A DNA stretch of 64,000 nucleotides from Scolanthus callimorphus (Eukaryota; Cnidaria; Anthozoa; Actiniaria; Edwardsiidae). Positions within the stretch are counted from its first letter, which is position 1. Each line of letters opens with the position of its first letter. The notes below the pieces were generated by a model. That model saw only the letters and a list, made by a program, of their open reading frames with translations, did no database searches and was not told the origin of the DNA. Where the stretch lies: positions 21,190,507 to 21,254,506 of the forward strand of contig CM066922.1 in the NCBI GenBank assembly GCA_033964015.1, written 5' to 3'. The position numbers and the translations under genes are program-made. Of the stretch, positions 1 through 12,429 are shown piece after piece.

Positions 1-1890
1 CGATTTCACGCAAAATTTAAATACTTGTGCTAAAATATCTACACATTGTAGCCTTTTAGCAGGCGTTTTCAGGCTGTTTTTATAGCAAAAATCCCGGAGA
101 ACGTAGTCGCGAACGCGAACGAGCGCCATCTTGGATTTTTGGACGTGTCGCCTGGGCCGAGTGACAAAATCCAAAATGGCGCTCGCAACTACGAACTCCG
201 AGATTTTTGCAAACAAAACAGCCTCCAACGCCTGCTGGCAGACTTCATGGATTGAAATCCTAGCTATTTTATTGGCAACTGAACCATGCGACCATGAATC
301 AGTTAATTTGTAAAGGATCTTTTGTTTGGTTGTTATGCAAATTCCAAAAAGCGATGTTCCGTGTATAAGACACATCCCGATTTTGAAGGTCATTTTGGTG
401 TGAAAAAAGTGTGTCTTATATACCGGTAAATACGGTAACTAATATTAAATAAGATTACAAGCGAATGAACAAAGCTAAGAAAAAATTAGCATAAAACGAA
501 TTAAAAAATGTCTGAGAACTTGACTGAAAAAGCTAAACAATAATACCCAGACCATGGGAATCAAACATACATACTGAAACAGTAGGCTAGGCCATGCTGC
601 AGGGACAAGCCCTGAGCTCTGCTACTCTCTGTCCATGTAACTCAGTTGTTTCTCTATCATTGTTCGTTGTCGTTGTTGTGTCTTACTGAAAATTGTCTAC
701 CGTATTTATAAGATGAAGGATGTGATCCAAAATATAATACCTCTTTATTATATACTGTGACCAGATACCATGTGTTAACACCAGTAAATAAAAATCGTAT
801 CAGTGAATCATACGATATCATTCAAGGCACGAATAAAATGCAATTTTTCTTTATTTTTGTTTTTTGCTATTTTATCAGACTCAGAGTAATAATAAACAAA
901 GACTCGCTCATTCGCACTATGACACGAATATGTAAAATAAATCCAAACAGTAAGTTAAAATATTCAAACGTGACTAAACAATACTGACTCATTTTAACAT
1001 GAACATGACAAAAGCTGAATTGCCAAACCCTTTCCCAAATAATAAAGGTGTTACTGAATATGCACTGACAAAACCTAATCAAAACAAGTGAACAGGCTTG
1101 TTGATAGAAGACAAAAATACTTGAAAATCTTAACTCATGTAAAACAGGAAAATCTAGCCCAAATGAATAAACCAAAAGGTGCTAAAAACGTCCATAAAAA
1201 CTATATTAGAAACGTTCCCAAAATTGTCACAAAGTGACCTGGTCAAACATAGTTGAACTGAGAGGACTGGTAAACAGTTTTTCCTGAGTTACCAAAATAG
1301 TAAATTAGAACCGCACAGCAATCTTGAATCACTTACTACAATCAGTGTGCGACCAGCGCAGGGAAACTCAATGACAGCAATGACTCTGAAACATGACCTT
1401 CTTTATAATATGAAGTAACAAATCCCACTTACACAATCACACAGTCTTATGTCCTGGGTTCATGGTAGAAAAATGTATAAAATTAGATAAAAGTAATATG
1501 AGTAAAATTGTTGGAAAGTATTTAAAAAAAAACTTGTAGTCTTATGAATGAAAACTTGTAGGAAAAAGAAATATGGTATACCAAGGTGATTTATGCTGAT
1601 TATATTATAAAATGTAATAGTAAGATTTAAAATTCAAGGGAAAAAGGAAGGACAAGAGTTTACTGACGTACTAGCCATTTTTGGCTGTTTGCTGATTTTT
1701 TAGAATTCTTTCCTTTTCATGTTGTAAAGGGCAGAGCTCTCAAATACTGCTGCCCTAAAAGTCTTTATTCTTTTCTATCGTCTTTGTAGAAGTGACCTTA
1801 TTTTCATTCACACCCATCTCATTTGAAGCTTCAGGGACCAAGCCATCTGTTTCTGGCTCAGTGACCCCCAGACCTCGATCGTCACGCAGT
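1..1890. other. no gene seen, AT-rich, with one foldback
   Basis: Low-complexity AT-rich DNA. No open frame here has protein-like composition. The only structure I see is a foldback at the left end (58-236). Confidence 0.5.
58..236. repeat. foldback element
   Basis: Left arm (agcaggcg...gccatcttggattttt) is repeated inverted on the right (aaaatccaaaatggc...cgcctgct). Arms are about 80 bp around a short spacer. The GCCATCTTGGATTTT core recurs in the foldback at 33,336-33,470, so they may share ancestry. Confidence 0.7.
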
Positions 1891-1914
1891 CACCAAAAAA
1901 AATCGCACCCCTGT

Positions 1915-2105
1915 TGATGACCCCAGTCACAGCTACCCACCTGGATTTTTTTGATTTGAATCACCCACCCTGGAATTCCAGTGATTTTTTTCATGACCAC
2001 CCTTGAAATTGTGCTTACCCACCCTGGAATTTCGCATTTTAAGGGTGTCCAACCTGGAATACCAAGCTCTACTTTGACCACCCACCGTAACAGGGGGGAG
2101 GGGGG
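1915..2105. repeat. degenerate repeat of CCACCCTGGAATTCC type
   Basis: Several spaced copies of ccaccctggaatt / cctggaat. Similar units recur at 25,640-25,740, 26,110-26,150 and 45,475-45,775, so this is a dispersed simple-repeat family rather than coding sequence. Confidence 0.55.
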
Positions 2106-2199
2106 CATTGCTTGGCACCTGTTTCCTTTGCTTCATATTCCTTTGCTTCCCTATGTCGAAGGTGTTCTTTAGTGTTTTCCATGATTTCTTTTGCTTTCA

Positions 2200-3990
2200 C
2201 TTGTGGGGAGGGTGACACTTGGAGCTGCCCTGGCTTGTGCGGCATTCGCCTCCACATATGGTGGCCCCCAAAATATTAATCAGCTCACTGCACACTACAA
2301 TTGTGCCAAAGGATTTGGACGATCAGAGAGGAGAAAGTGGCAAACGGTCACAGGATTTTTCTTTTAATTAACAATAAAGAAGTATTCTGCAATAGATCAG
2401 GAACTTTACAATGTGAGAGCTAAATTCTACTTGCAATCTTTCACATTCCGATCATAGTTTTAAAACCATACAGCTTCTTCTTCTTCTTCCAGATTGACTA
2501 CCTCCATCACATTTGATGATTCTTGTAGTTTAAATAAAACAAAAGTAAAATTGATAATGAATAACAATAATGAGGAAAGCTTAAAACTCAGAGTTTTTCT
2601 AAGAAATGCCGCATGAGAGGTGGCATTTTTGTAATACGCGATTCTAAAATACATCAAAATATGCGTCCAAACGTGCTGATAACTTCCTAAATACAATCAT
2701 TTACAGAATCAAATACTAATATACTGGATCAAGAGTGTGCCTCAAGGGTGAATACCCGGCGGTCGCGACTTTATACTTCAAATGAATGATCTCTGTCCTT
2801 ATGCTTCATGGTGCTTAAAAACGTACTCTTGACAAACTATAATTGACCATCACGTGTGTTTATTGATAACTCAGATTACATGACGTAAGGCAAACATTCG
2901 TGGCTAACCATTCTGGGGTTGCAACCATTCCTTTGGGAATTAAACTGCAAAAGCGCGGCGGCCATGCTGGTGCCCTTGACAAAGGGAACTAATACCACCA
3001 GTATTGACCCCAGTGACGTCACATGCAACCCAAGAATTAACAAATCAAATCAAATGTTTATTGTTCATAAATGCTTGTAAAGTTCTTAACAGTAATACAA
3101 AAGTGTCCATAACACCAAATTTGGCACAATTTTTTCCACCATTTTCCCTCACTACAGGGAATGGCAAGAAGGTGGCACAAACCATATGCAGTTTAAAACT
3201 GGATGAAATGTATTGCTTTCCTTTTTCTTTTTTATAGTCGCAGCAGATTTAGTTTAGTGTGAGTCTCGACGATTTCCATATCTTTTCAAGAGCGCTTTCT
3301 CCAAACTTGGAGGGCAGGTCTTTTCAAAAAATATTAAATGATGAAATATTTTAAATGACATATGAGTAAGGGTGTATATGGGTAATTATGAAGTTGTGTT
3401 ACCCATTGATATAGAGTGATGTTCTGGCCCGTACACCTACAATTACCCAGCTTTCCGTGTGACAACAAAATAAACGCAACACAGCACTCCATATCTATGG
3501 CACAGTGAGAGGCTTACCTCTCAAACTTGGAAAATCAGGGAATAGAAATAAAATATAACACCCACCGAACGAGAATTTAACCTCTCTGCCCACCAAACCT
3601 CTGTGCAGGACGCAAAAGATATCTCAGGCAAAAAACTTGAGCTAAGTGAACTTTAGCAGGCATCTCGAGTAGCAAATAATCTTTATAAACATCTGATTTC
3701 CAGTCCCCAGACACTTGAATAATTTCAGAGGGTAATTCCCCATAATGTCGCTCCCACATAACACAACACCACACGATTTTTAGTTTGGCACAAGAGAGAA
3801 GTTTATTATTAACAGAAAGATGTGAAAGATGAAGATATAAATAATAATGATAATAAACCTGCCACCCGAATATTAAACCCTGGATGGGAAGGGGGGAGGG
3901 AAAGAAATCAGACATACACTGCACAAATAATGTTCACTGCTCTAGAGCGACACAAGGCAATGAAGGCGCTTATATGAACTGTAAGACTCG
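2200..3990. other. no gene seen
   Basis: No convincing coding frame on either strand. Contains pieces of intergenic AT-rich sequence and a stretch of mixed repeats. The 115-codon minus frame near 3.6-3.9 kb lacks protein-like composition. Confidence 0.4.
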
Positions 3991-3992
3991 GA

Positions 3993-4453
3993 TTACAAAC
4001 GATTCAGATTGCAAACACGTGATGAACACTCGCCTTCGGAAGACGAAGAAGAACGAGAAGAGGTGGGAGAAGACGAAAGAACCACCGCATCGCCTTGAGG
4101 GGTAAGCCCCATCTTGAAGTGGCGCTTTTCTACGTCCATGGAAAGCGACTCGAAGTTTCGCAGGTCGCGCGTCGTAAGACGTGACGAGCGGGCGTCAGGG
4201 GTGGTGGCTTTAGAGCTCAAAGTGCCAGTCGCTGCTTCCTGTAACTGTGCACTAACGTTGTCCTTGGCAGCTCGCAGCTTCGTCAATTTGTCCTGCAACT
4301 GCTGGTGGCGCTGTATTCGCACAGTGGCTTTGAGGTCCGCATCTTCCCCCTACACTAGCGCTTCGAGCTCCTCTATCGAAGCCTCGGTAAACACTGGCGC
4401 CTCCTGCTCTGTGCCAGAACTGTCCGTGTGGTTTTCGGTTTCGCTGTCCATGA
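3993..4453 (-). pseudogene. degraded retrotransposon gag-like ORF
   Basis: Minus frame from ATG at 4,453 starts MDSETENHTDSSGTEQEAP, meets an in-frame TAG at 4,350-4,352, then continues RIQRHQQLQDKLTKLRAAK, a coiled-coil-like segment, TTRDLRNFESLSMDVEKR and a Ser/Glu-rich tail. The acidic head, coiled coil and L-R-DL segment resemble N-terminal parts of cnidarian retrotransposon gag proteins as I remember them. Not a named family. The nonsense codon marks it as dead. Confidence 0.5.
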
Positions 4454-4499
4454 GAACTGAGAAACCAGCCGAGTGCAGGGACGAGTAATCGACAGATTT

Positions 4500-5560
4500 A
4501 TCTCCGCAACCGAAGCTGAACCTAAAGCTCGAATTAACTATTTTTAAGTTTATCTTAATTAAATATTCTCAAAAGGAACCAACCAATAACCCAGAGCCTA
4601 ACCAACAATAAGGACCACTATACTCCATTTGTTTGGTCGCCAAGTACATCAAGGTTGTGAAGTGCGCAACCCTGGTCCGACACTCGACCGTGCTAAGGGA
4701 AGACAACTCCAACATGGTATAGAATATCCTGCCGCAGACTCGTAATCGACCGTACGGCTCACGTAAGACAATCCAAAGTAGCTATGTGGTCACATTTTTC
4801 GGCGTTGGACTCGACTGATCAATTTGGCAGTCTTCCCTGAGCGCAACTTACCTCGGCGAGAGAGACGACGCGCCAGAGTCTCATCCTCTGAGTCTGACGA
4901 CTTGCTGGACAGGCCAGTGCAGCCCAAACGCCGCATGATTGCCTTAAGGTTGCTTGTGTTGGTCTCGGTTTTGAAGGTAGCAATGTGATGAGATCGTCAT
5001 AAGGAAATGGGTTACTATCTGTAAACTGTTAGACAGAGACCTAATAGCAAGAAGGAGCTCCGAAGATGGCGATGGGGCCGGCAGAAACACTGAAGGAGAT
5101 GGACGGGCTATCACTGGTGTGCCGGGCAGCATCGCTGCGGAACGCTGCCGAACGCGTTCTACTAGTACAAAATAAACGCATGCTACCATATCTTCTACAC
5201 CTTAATCTTCATGATTGATGTTGTAAATGGCCCTTATTCTCTGCCACATCGTAAGTATGATTAACTATCAGACTCGGTTTAAAGCTCCGTGGTTTTTTTT
5301 AATGTACCGGTGTCCAAATAGTTAAATTACCCGATGGAGTTAAAGATTAATAGTATGAAAATATCTAATATCTAATTGTTTTCGTCTTGTTTCCAGCGTC
5401 TTCGCATTTCACCAGTTAGAATCGTTGTTTCAAAATAAACACATGCTACCATATCTTCTAAACCTTAATTTTCATGATTGATGTTGTAAATGGCAAGATC
5501 GTCCTTATTCTCTGCCACATCGTAAAGCTTACTGTTAACTCCTTGCTGACCTACTTTACA
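4500..5560. other. no gene seen; upstream copy of duplicated block
   Basis: The segment around 5,400-5,560 (gcatgctaccatatcttc..., gatgttgtaaatggc) is a copy of sequence repeated at 7,540, 8,160 and 9,670. Nothing else is recognisable. Confidence 0.4.
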
Positions 5561-5567
5561 GGGGCTC

Positions 5568-6345
5568 AATTGACAAAGCTGGTCCAAGACTCCTCGGCTG
5601 TTAAGGAGTACAATGCTAGCGCGTCGTTATCCACATCGGAGGGGACCTTTTTATAGAAAGCCGTTGTTCTTTCCACCTGCTTTACTTTGCCTAGGCCGTC
5701 GTTCTCCAAATGCCAAAATCCTCTAAAATTGACAAAGCTGGTCCAATACTCCTCGGCTGTTAAGGAGTACAATGCTAGCACGTCGTTATCCACATCGGAG
5801 GGGACCTTTTTATAGAAAGCCGTTGTTCTTTCCACTTGCTTTACTTTGCCTAGGCCGTCGTTCTCCAAATTGCCAAAATCCTCTACAATTGACAAAGCTG
5901 GTCCAATACTCCTCGGCTGTTAAGGAGTACAATGCTAGTGCGTCGTTATCCACATTGGAGGGGACCTTTTTATAGAAAGCCGTTGTTCTTTCCACTTGCT
6001 TTACTTTGCCAAAATCCTCTACAATTGACAAAGCTGGTCCAATACTCCTCGGCTGTTAAGGAGTACAATGCTAGCGCGTCGTTATCCACATCGGAGGGGA
6101 CCTTTTTATAGAAAGCCGTTGTTCTTTCCACTTGCTTTACTTTGCCTAGGCCGTCGTTCTCCAAATTGCCAAAATCCTCTACAATTGACAAAGCTGGTCC
6201 AATACTCCTCGGCTGTTAAGGAGTACAATGCTAGCGCGTCGTTATCCACATCGGAGGGGACCTTTTTATAGAAAGCCGTTGTTCTTTCCACTTGCTTTAC
6301 TCTGCCTAGGCCGTCGATCTCCAAATTGCCAGAAACCTCTACAAT
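5568..6345 (-). repeat. 160-bp tandem repeat encoding a protein-like module (5 copies)
   Basis: Copies start near 5,568, 5,727, 5,887, 6,023 and 6,183. Spacings are 159, 160, 136 and 160 bp. Read on minus, each unit contains DGLGKVKQVERTTAFYKKVP then DVDNDALALYSLTAEEYWT SFVN. Because 160 is not a multiple of 3, successive units are out of frame, so this is expansion of an exon-like module, not a repeat protein. The last copy runs up into SASIAQATLRAGGPFTTARL. I do not recognise the family. Confidence 0.75.
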
Positions 6346-7500
6346 GACGGCTGCTGTCTGCCTTTGACTGCCGCTGAATGTCGAAGATAACAGACGGGCC
6401 GTTGTAAAAGGTCCTCCAGCGCGAAGAGTTGCTTGTGCAATACTTGCACTTTCCATTCCTTTTACTGGATCTGCGATAAGATATATTGTAAACAAACAAA
6501 CAAAAAAACAGTTATTTCCCATTTGCTCTTTTGATTAAAGCGCCACTCGAGGCAGCACTTTTTCCACTAAAGGTTTCATTATCCTACAAAGGTTTGCAAA
6601 AAAAAGCGTATTTAAAAGCGCCGCGAATATTCTATGGCAATTTTCGAGTTGGTGCCGTTTTTTTCATTCTGGTGTAAGCTTTGCATTTTGGTATACCAAT
6701 TGTGGCGCATAGAGCAGACAAGATGCTTTGGTTGGCTGCAGAGATTTGTGCTCGATCAATTGAGATGTGAAATGGAGTTGGAAAGTCACGGGTTTAGTAA
6801 CGAGCGCGAACCACGCCCAAGGCTTGGGGTACCTTGTCAGCCTGCGTTGCAAGAGCAAAACTAAAGAAAGCGATCGCTAATTTTCTCAATATGCAAATTT
6901 TCAGCAGGCATTGCCAGGTGTGTGCATTGCCTAGAACAAAAACGATAGTATTGCGTTGATCGGATGGAAAATAATGCGTAGTTTACAAAAGAAATACCTT
7001 TCCGAAAGAGTTCCGTCATTATCGATTTTTGATTTCTTGGTAAACTTGGAAATAAGGGGCATATTTTCCTGATTTTCTTTTCATTTTTCGTCTTAGGAAT
7101 TCAGAAATCAAGCCGCTAGAATTGCCAGAAAACGGTATAATGCTTAAGGTGGCTCCCGAGTACTTATTTCAAAAAGAGAGCTCAACTTCTACGGTGTAGT
7201 TCACTAGAATATATTAGCTTCGTCTGTTTGCGATATTCAAATTTGCCAAAGCTAAGGAAGTGTTTTTTATTTTAACTTGAAAATTCGACCGTGAGTTGTT
7301 GTATTACCACCTCAAAACAAATCCACAGCAATAAGGGTTTTTGCCACGGATTGAGCCGGCCACACGGAGGGGATTTCAAATTTTTTCCATTTCCATTGGG
7401 TGGGGAATCATATGTCAAACATTGGTCCCAGGGTAGGGTTGTTTGACAAAGTCTTGCAAGAGACATCCATGTTGAGGGCTCAATTGACAAAGCTGGTCCG
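6306..7500. repeat. segmental duplication copy A
   Basis: About 1.2 kb repeated with only scattered differences at 8,430-9,630. It includes the 3' part of the 160-bp module, a block near 6,634-6,864 and a block ending in the module's first bases (gggctcaattgacaaagc). Minus-strand exon-like pieces: SIEPSTWMSLARLCQTTLPW and GMESASIAQATLRAGGPF. Confidence 0.75.
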
Positions 7501-8300
7501 ATACTCCTCGGCTGTGAAGGAGTCTTCGCATTTCACCAGTTAAAATCGTTGTTTCAAAATAAACGCATGCTACCATATCTTCTAAACCTTAATCTTCATG
7601 ATTGATGTTGTAAATGGCCAGATCGTCCTTATTCTCTGCCACATCGTAAAGCTTACTGTATAACTCCTTGCTGACCTACTTTACAGGGGCTCAATTGACA
7701 AAGCTGGTCCGATACTCCTCGGCTGTTAAGGTGTACAATGTTAGCGCGTCGTTCGCATCCACATCAAAGGGGACCTTTTTATAGAAAGCCGTTGTTCTTT
7801 CCACTTGCTTTACTCTGCCTAGGCCGTCGATCTCCAAATTGCCAAAAACCTCTACAATGACGGCTGCTGTCGGCCTTTGACTGCCGCTGAATGTCGAAGA
7901 TAACAGACGGGCCGTTGTAAAAGGTCCTCCAGCGCGAAGAGTTGCTTGTGCAATACTTGCACTTTCCATTCCTTTTACTGGAGGGGATTTCAAATTTTTT
8001 CCATTTCCATTGGGTGGGGAATCATATGTCAAACATTGGTCCCAGGGTAGGGTTGTTTGACAAAGTCTTGCAAGAGACATCCATGTTGAGGGCTCAATTG
8101 ACAAAGCTGGTCCGATACTCCTCGGCTGTGAAGGAGTCTTCGCATTTCACCAGTTAAAATCGTTGTTTCAAAATAAACGCATGCTACCATATCTTCTAAA
8201 CCTTAATCTTCATGATTGATGTTGTAAATGGCCAGATCGTCCTTATTCTCTGCCACATCGTAAAGCTTACTGTATAACTCCTTGCTGACCTACTTTACAG
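7500..8300 (-). repeat. internal duplicate with two exon-like pieces fused
   Basis: At 7,691-8,104 one minus frame joins the SIEPSTWMSLARLCQTTLPW piece directly to GMESASIAQATLRAGGPF and on to the VKQVERTTAFYKKVPFDVDA module, 137 codons. In the other copies these pieces are separated. The fusion looks like a deletion during duplication. Function unknown. Confidence 0.55.
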
Positions 8301-8429
8301 GGGCTCAATTGACAAAGCTGGTCCGATACTCCTCGGCTGTTAAGGTGTACAATGTTAGCGCGTCGTTCGCATCCACATCAAAGGGGACCTTTTTATAGAA
8401 AGCCGTTGTTCTTTCCACTTGCTTTACTC

Positions 8430-9630
8430 TGCCTAGGCCGTCGATCTCCAAATTGCCAAAAACCTCTACAATGACGGCTGCTGTCGGCCTTTGACTGCCG
8501 CTGAATGTCGAAGATAACAGACGGGCCGTTGTAAAAGGTCCTCCAGCGCGAAGAGTTGCTTGTGCAATACTTGCACTTTCCATTCCTTTTACTGGATCTG
8601 CGATAAGATATATTGTAAACAAACAAACAAACAAACAGTTATTTCCCATTTGCTCTTTTGATTAAAGCGCCACTCGAGGCAGCACTTTTTCCACTAAAGG
8701 TTTCATTATCCTACAAAGGTTTGCAAAATAAAAAAGCGTATTTAAAAGCGCCGCGAATATTCTATGGCAATTTTCGAGTTGGTGCCGTTTTTTTCATTCT
8801 GGTGTAAGCTTTGCATTTTGGTATACCCATTGTGGCGCATAGAGCAGACAAGATGCTTTGGTTGGCTGCAGAGATTTGTGCTCGATCAATTGAGATGTGA
8901 AATGGAGTTGGAAAGTCGCGGGTTTAGTAACGAGCGCGAACCACGCCCAAGGCTTGGGGTACCTTGTTAACCTGCGTTGCAAGAGCAAAACTAAAGAAAG
9001 CCATCGCTAATTTTCTCAATATGCAAATTTTCAGCAGGCATTGCCAGGTGTGTGCATTGCCTAGAACAAAAACGATAGTATTGCGTTGATCGGATGAAAA
9101 ATAATGCGTAGTTTACAAAAGAAATACCTTTCCGAAAGAGTTCTGTCATTATAGATTTTTGATTTCTTGGTAAACTTGGAAATAAGGGGTATATTTTCCT
9201 GATTTTCTTTTAATTTTTCGTCTTAGGAATTCAGAAATCAAGCCGCTAGAATTGCCAGAAAACGGTATAATGCTTAAGGTGGCTCCCGAGTACTTATTTC
9301 AAAAAGAGAGCTCAACTTCTACGGTGTAATTCACTAGAATATATTAGCTTCGTCTGTTTGCGATATTCAAATTTGCCAAAGCCAAGGAAGTGTTTTTATT
9401 TTAACTTGAAAATTCGACCGTGAATTGTTGTATTACCACCTCAAACAAATCCACAGCAATAAGGGTTTTTTGCCACGGATTTAGCCGGCCACACGGAGGG
9501 GATTTTAATTTTTTTCATTTCCATTGGGTGGGGAATCATATGTCAAACATGGTCCCGGGGTAGGGTTGTTTGACAAAGTCTTGCAAGAGACATCCATGTT
9601 GAGGGCTCAATTGACAAAGCTGGTCCGATA
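8430..9630. repeat. segmental duplication copy B
   Basis: Second copy of 6,306-7,500, offset about 2.13 kb. Small indels and substitutions only, so the duplication is fairly recent. A third, shorter copy of the flanking block runs 9,600-10,040. Confidence 0.75.
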
Positions 9631-9639
9631 CTCCTCGGC

Positions 9640-11100
9640 TGTTAAGGAGTCTTTGCATTTCACCAGTTAAAATCGTTGTTTCAAAATAAACGCATGCTAC
9701 CATATCTTCTAAACCTTAATCTTCATGATTGATGTTGTAAATGGCCAGATCGTCCTTATTTTCTGCCACATTGTAAACAGACAAACAAAAAAACAGTTAT
9801 TTCCCATTTGCTCTTTTGATTAAAGCGCCACTCGAGGCAGCTCTTTATCCACTAAAGGTTTCATTATCCTACAAAGGTTTGCAAAAAAAAGAGTATTTAA
9901 AAGCGCCGCGAATATTCTATGGCAATTTTCGAGTTGGTGCCGTTTTTTTCATTCTGGTGTAAGCTTTGCATTCTGGTATACCCATTGTGACGCATAAAGC
10001 AGACAAGATGCTTTACTTGGCTGCAGAGATTTGTGCTCGATCAACAAAAAAACAGACAAGATACATATAATCTCTTTAGTTCGATTACGGAGACCGCGAA
10101 GATTAATACTGATAATTTTGAAGTTATTTCCGGAGGTGATGGCAGGTGACCAGATGGGATCGAAACTAAAAGGAAAGGAAAGCATGCAGCCCACAGGCAA
10201 AAACTGTAAAAGGTCAATTTCACATGAGACATGGAAAAATGAACAATTCTATAAAGCAGCGTTGTTTGATGCAATCCACATTTTTGTGTAGGCCAAAAAT
10301 TGGATTCTCTGGAATCAAGGAAAAAAATCATTTTTGACACGCCCAGTCCACAGCAGGCGATTTAATCTGAGTGTGTTAATGTTTGCAAGTCAAAAGGGTC
10401 CATTTTTAAACAAATATAAATCAACAATGATAAAAATGGAACAAACCTTATCTGAGTATAAACAGAGTTTAAGACCCATACAACAATATTCAATTTTCTA
10501 TTTTACTGAAATATGTTTGCTCTCTTAGATAAACAGTATCAATGTTTTGGGAGGAGCCATGTAATGTCCACAACGAAAAGGCATTAAAGTTTATTTTACA
10601 GGAAAACTACAAACTCTTTCAGCATGAGGTTGCTTTTGCTTTTTTAAGATACTCATAGCAATATTTAAGGCAGAAAAAATCTGAAGAAAAGCACCAGGAA
10701 CCATCGATTAAGCCGTTGTGGACATTACGTTGCGGACGTTACATTTTTCTAGACCTTATAATTTTGATAGTATCGAAGTTATTTTTGGTAATTATTTGTT
10801 GTTATAAGCTTTATAACTCTGAATACAGCATCTAAAAGACAAATGGAGCTCATTTTTCAACTACAACAACAGTGTTTTTACCAAATTAATCCTCAAAGAG
10901 GAAAAAGCCCAAATATGGGGAAAAAGCAAAGTTTCTAATTGAAAGCCATGTTTCCTTGATGGTTGACAGGACAAGAATGTATGACTTAAGTTTCAACCTG
11001 TACCTTCATCATACTTAGGTTTCAACCTGTACCTTCATCATACATGTATCAAGGCAATAAACATGTACATAAACTATAATCTATAGTGATAATCTGCTTG
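9640..11100. other. third partial copy, then no gene seen
   Basis: 9,640-10,040 repeats the block found at 6,490-6,750 and 8,620-8,880, with internal deletion. From 10,050 to 11,100 I see no coding frame of protein-like composition. A 27-bp phrase (tttcaacctgtaccttcatc...) is tandemly doubled near 10,990-11,040. Confidence 0.5.
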
Positions 11101-11103
11101 ATT

Positions 11104-12138
11104 GCATCAATTAGCGGGTGGCAGCAAAGACTTGTTCGATTTCTGGCTGCCTTTGTGTCGTAAACGGACCAAACATATCAAGGGTAATTGGTCCATAGAA
11201 CACACAAGAGAAGTGGACATCATGAAAGTCATCTGTTTTGGGCCAGTTAAACTGCTTGGCTCCAACACTGTGCAAGAACTTGAATTTCACAACGTTATCT
11301 GAAACTGACAGTGCTCGCCCAATGTAATATTTCTTAACATAGTCAACAGCATAGTACTCTTCTGCCTTGATTCCATTGTCTGGCACTTCCATTAACTGCT
11401 TTCTGTGAAGGCTTAGCAATATGTGCTGTCTGAACTGGGGAATGCTTGGCTCATCAACCATCATACCTAACCCTGAGAGACACCTAGCATACAGGCACGT
11501 ATAAATGCCACAGTCGTATGTGTTGGTCTGCTGGGGAATGTCTTCAGGTCTGTTGGTCATGAACTTCCATTCATGTGCTTGAGTAGAATGATCAACAACT
11601 TTCAGAACTAGAGCAACTTTCTGAAGTCTATATTCAACGGTAAGTTTAACAAAACTTACAGCTAGGCTGTTAGTACAATAACCACTTTCTTCTTGGGGAG
11701 AATAACCAAAAGGAACCAATGCTGAGATGGATTGCAAGGAATGAACACTAGATCCTGACTAGTGAATGGTGAATCTTTGTCTTCCATGGCTTTTGCAATT
11801 GGCTTTATATTTGACTTCTCAAAAGTTTCCCATGGAATAGTGTGGACCTTGCTTCCTTTGTCAGTGCACTGTGACTTGTTCAACTTTAGATATTCATCTA
11901 TAACAAAGTTGTCAAGCCAGTTGTCCTCGGGAGTTTGGGAACCACCAATCAATCCATCCAAATTATGCTGGCGAATAAATTTGTCCTCAGAAAAAGGAAT
12001 GATCCCTTTCAAAATTGCATTGACTTGATTTGACATGTACAGGGGAATGTTGAATGAAGATGATTGCTTCAATGGTCCAGGCACCTCATCAGGATTAGAA
12101 ATGAAATCGCGCTTATGGCATCTATCAAAAACAAGCAT
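11104..12138 (-). pseudogene. Ulp1/SENP-type (C48) cysteine protease domain, frameshifted
   Basis: Deubiquitinase-like SUMO protease fold. Minus frame 1 (12,138-11,662) has TPEDNWLDNFVIDEYLKL and PSQHWFLLVILPKKKVVIVL. Frame 2 (to 11,111) has AHEWKFMTNRPEDIPQQ, TYDCGIYTCLYARCLSGL. These give the catalytic His (QHW), the Gln (PQQ) and the nucleophile Cys (DCG). One base appears lost near 11,671, exactly at the position of the third catalytic residue, Asp. An acceptor-like gatag precedes the first frame. Upstream, 12,300-12,420 encodes an acidic stretch that could be an earlier exon. Such Ulp1 genes are often carried by DNA transposons. A decayed host paralogue is the alternative. Confidence 0.75.
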
Positions 12139-12289
12139 ACATGAAATTAGGTAAAACTAAGGTTGATACAAATGATTTATTTCTGTCTGAGAACGTTTCC
12201 TTCCTGAAAGCTCCTAATACATGAAGGCATTTGTTCGCTTAACTAACTTAATTCTTACATGTAATTCTTACAATCGATTTGTACTTTTC

Positions 12290-12425
12290 TTAACCAATTG
12301 TCTTCTTCCCGCCCGTTTCAAATTCCCCATCAACAACATCTGAACCAGCAACATCTTCAATAAACCCACTATCATTCAGATCACTATCTGCCACTGCCTC
12401 CTCTGACCCCTTTTGCGTTGTTTTC
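12290..12425 (-). pseudogene. acidic exon-like segment upstream of the Ulp1 domain
   Basis: Minus frame reads TTQKGSEEAVADSDLNDSGF then EDVAGSDVVDGEFETGGKK before a stop. Acidic low-complexity N-terminal regions are common in Ulp1 genes. Same strand and about 150 bp from the domain. Linkage is inference. Confidence 0.35.
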
Positions 12426-12429
12426 CACT

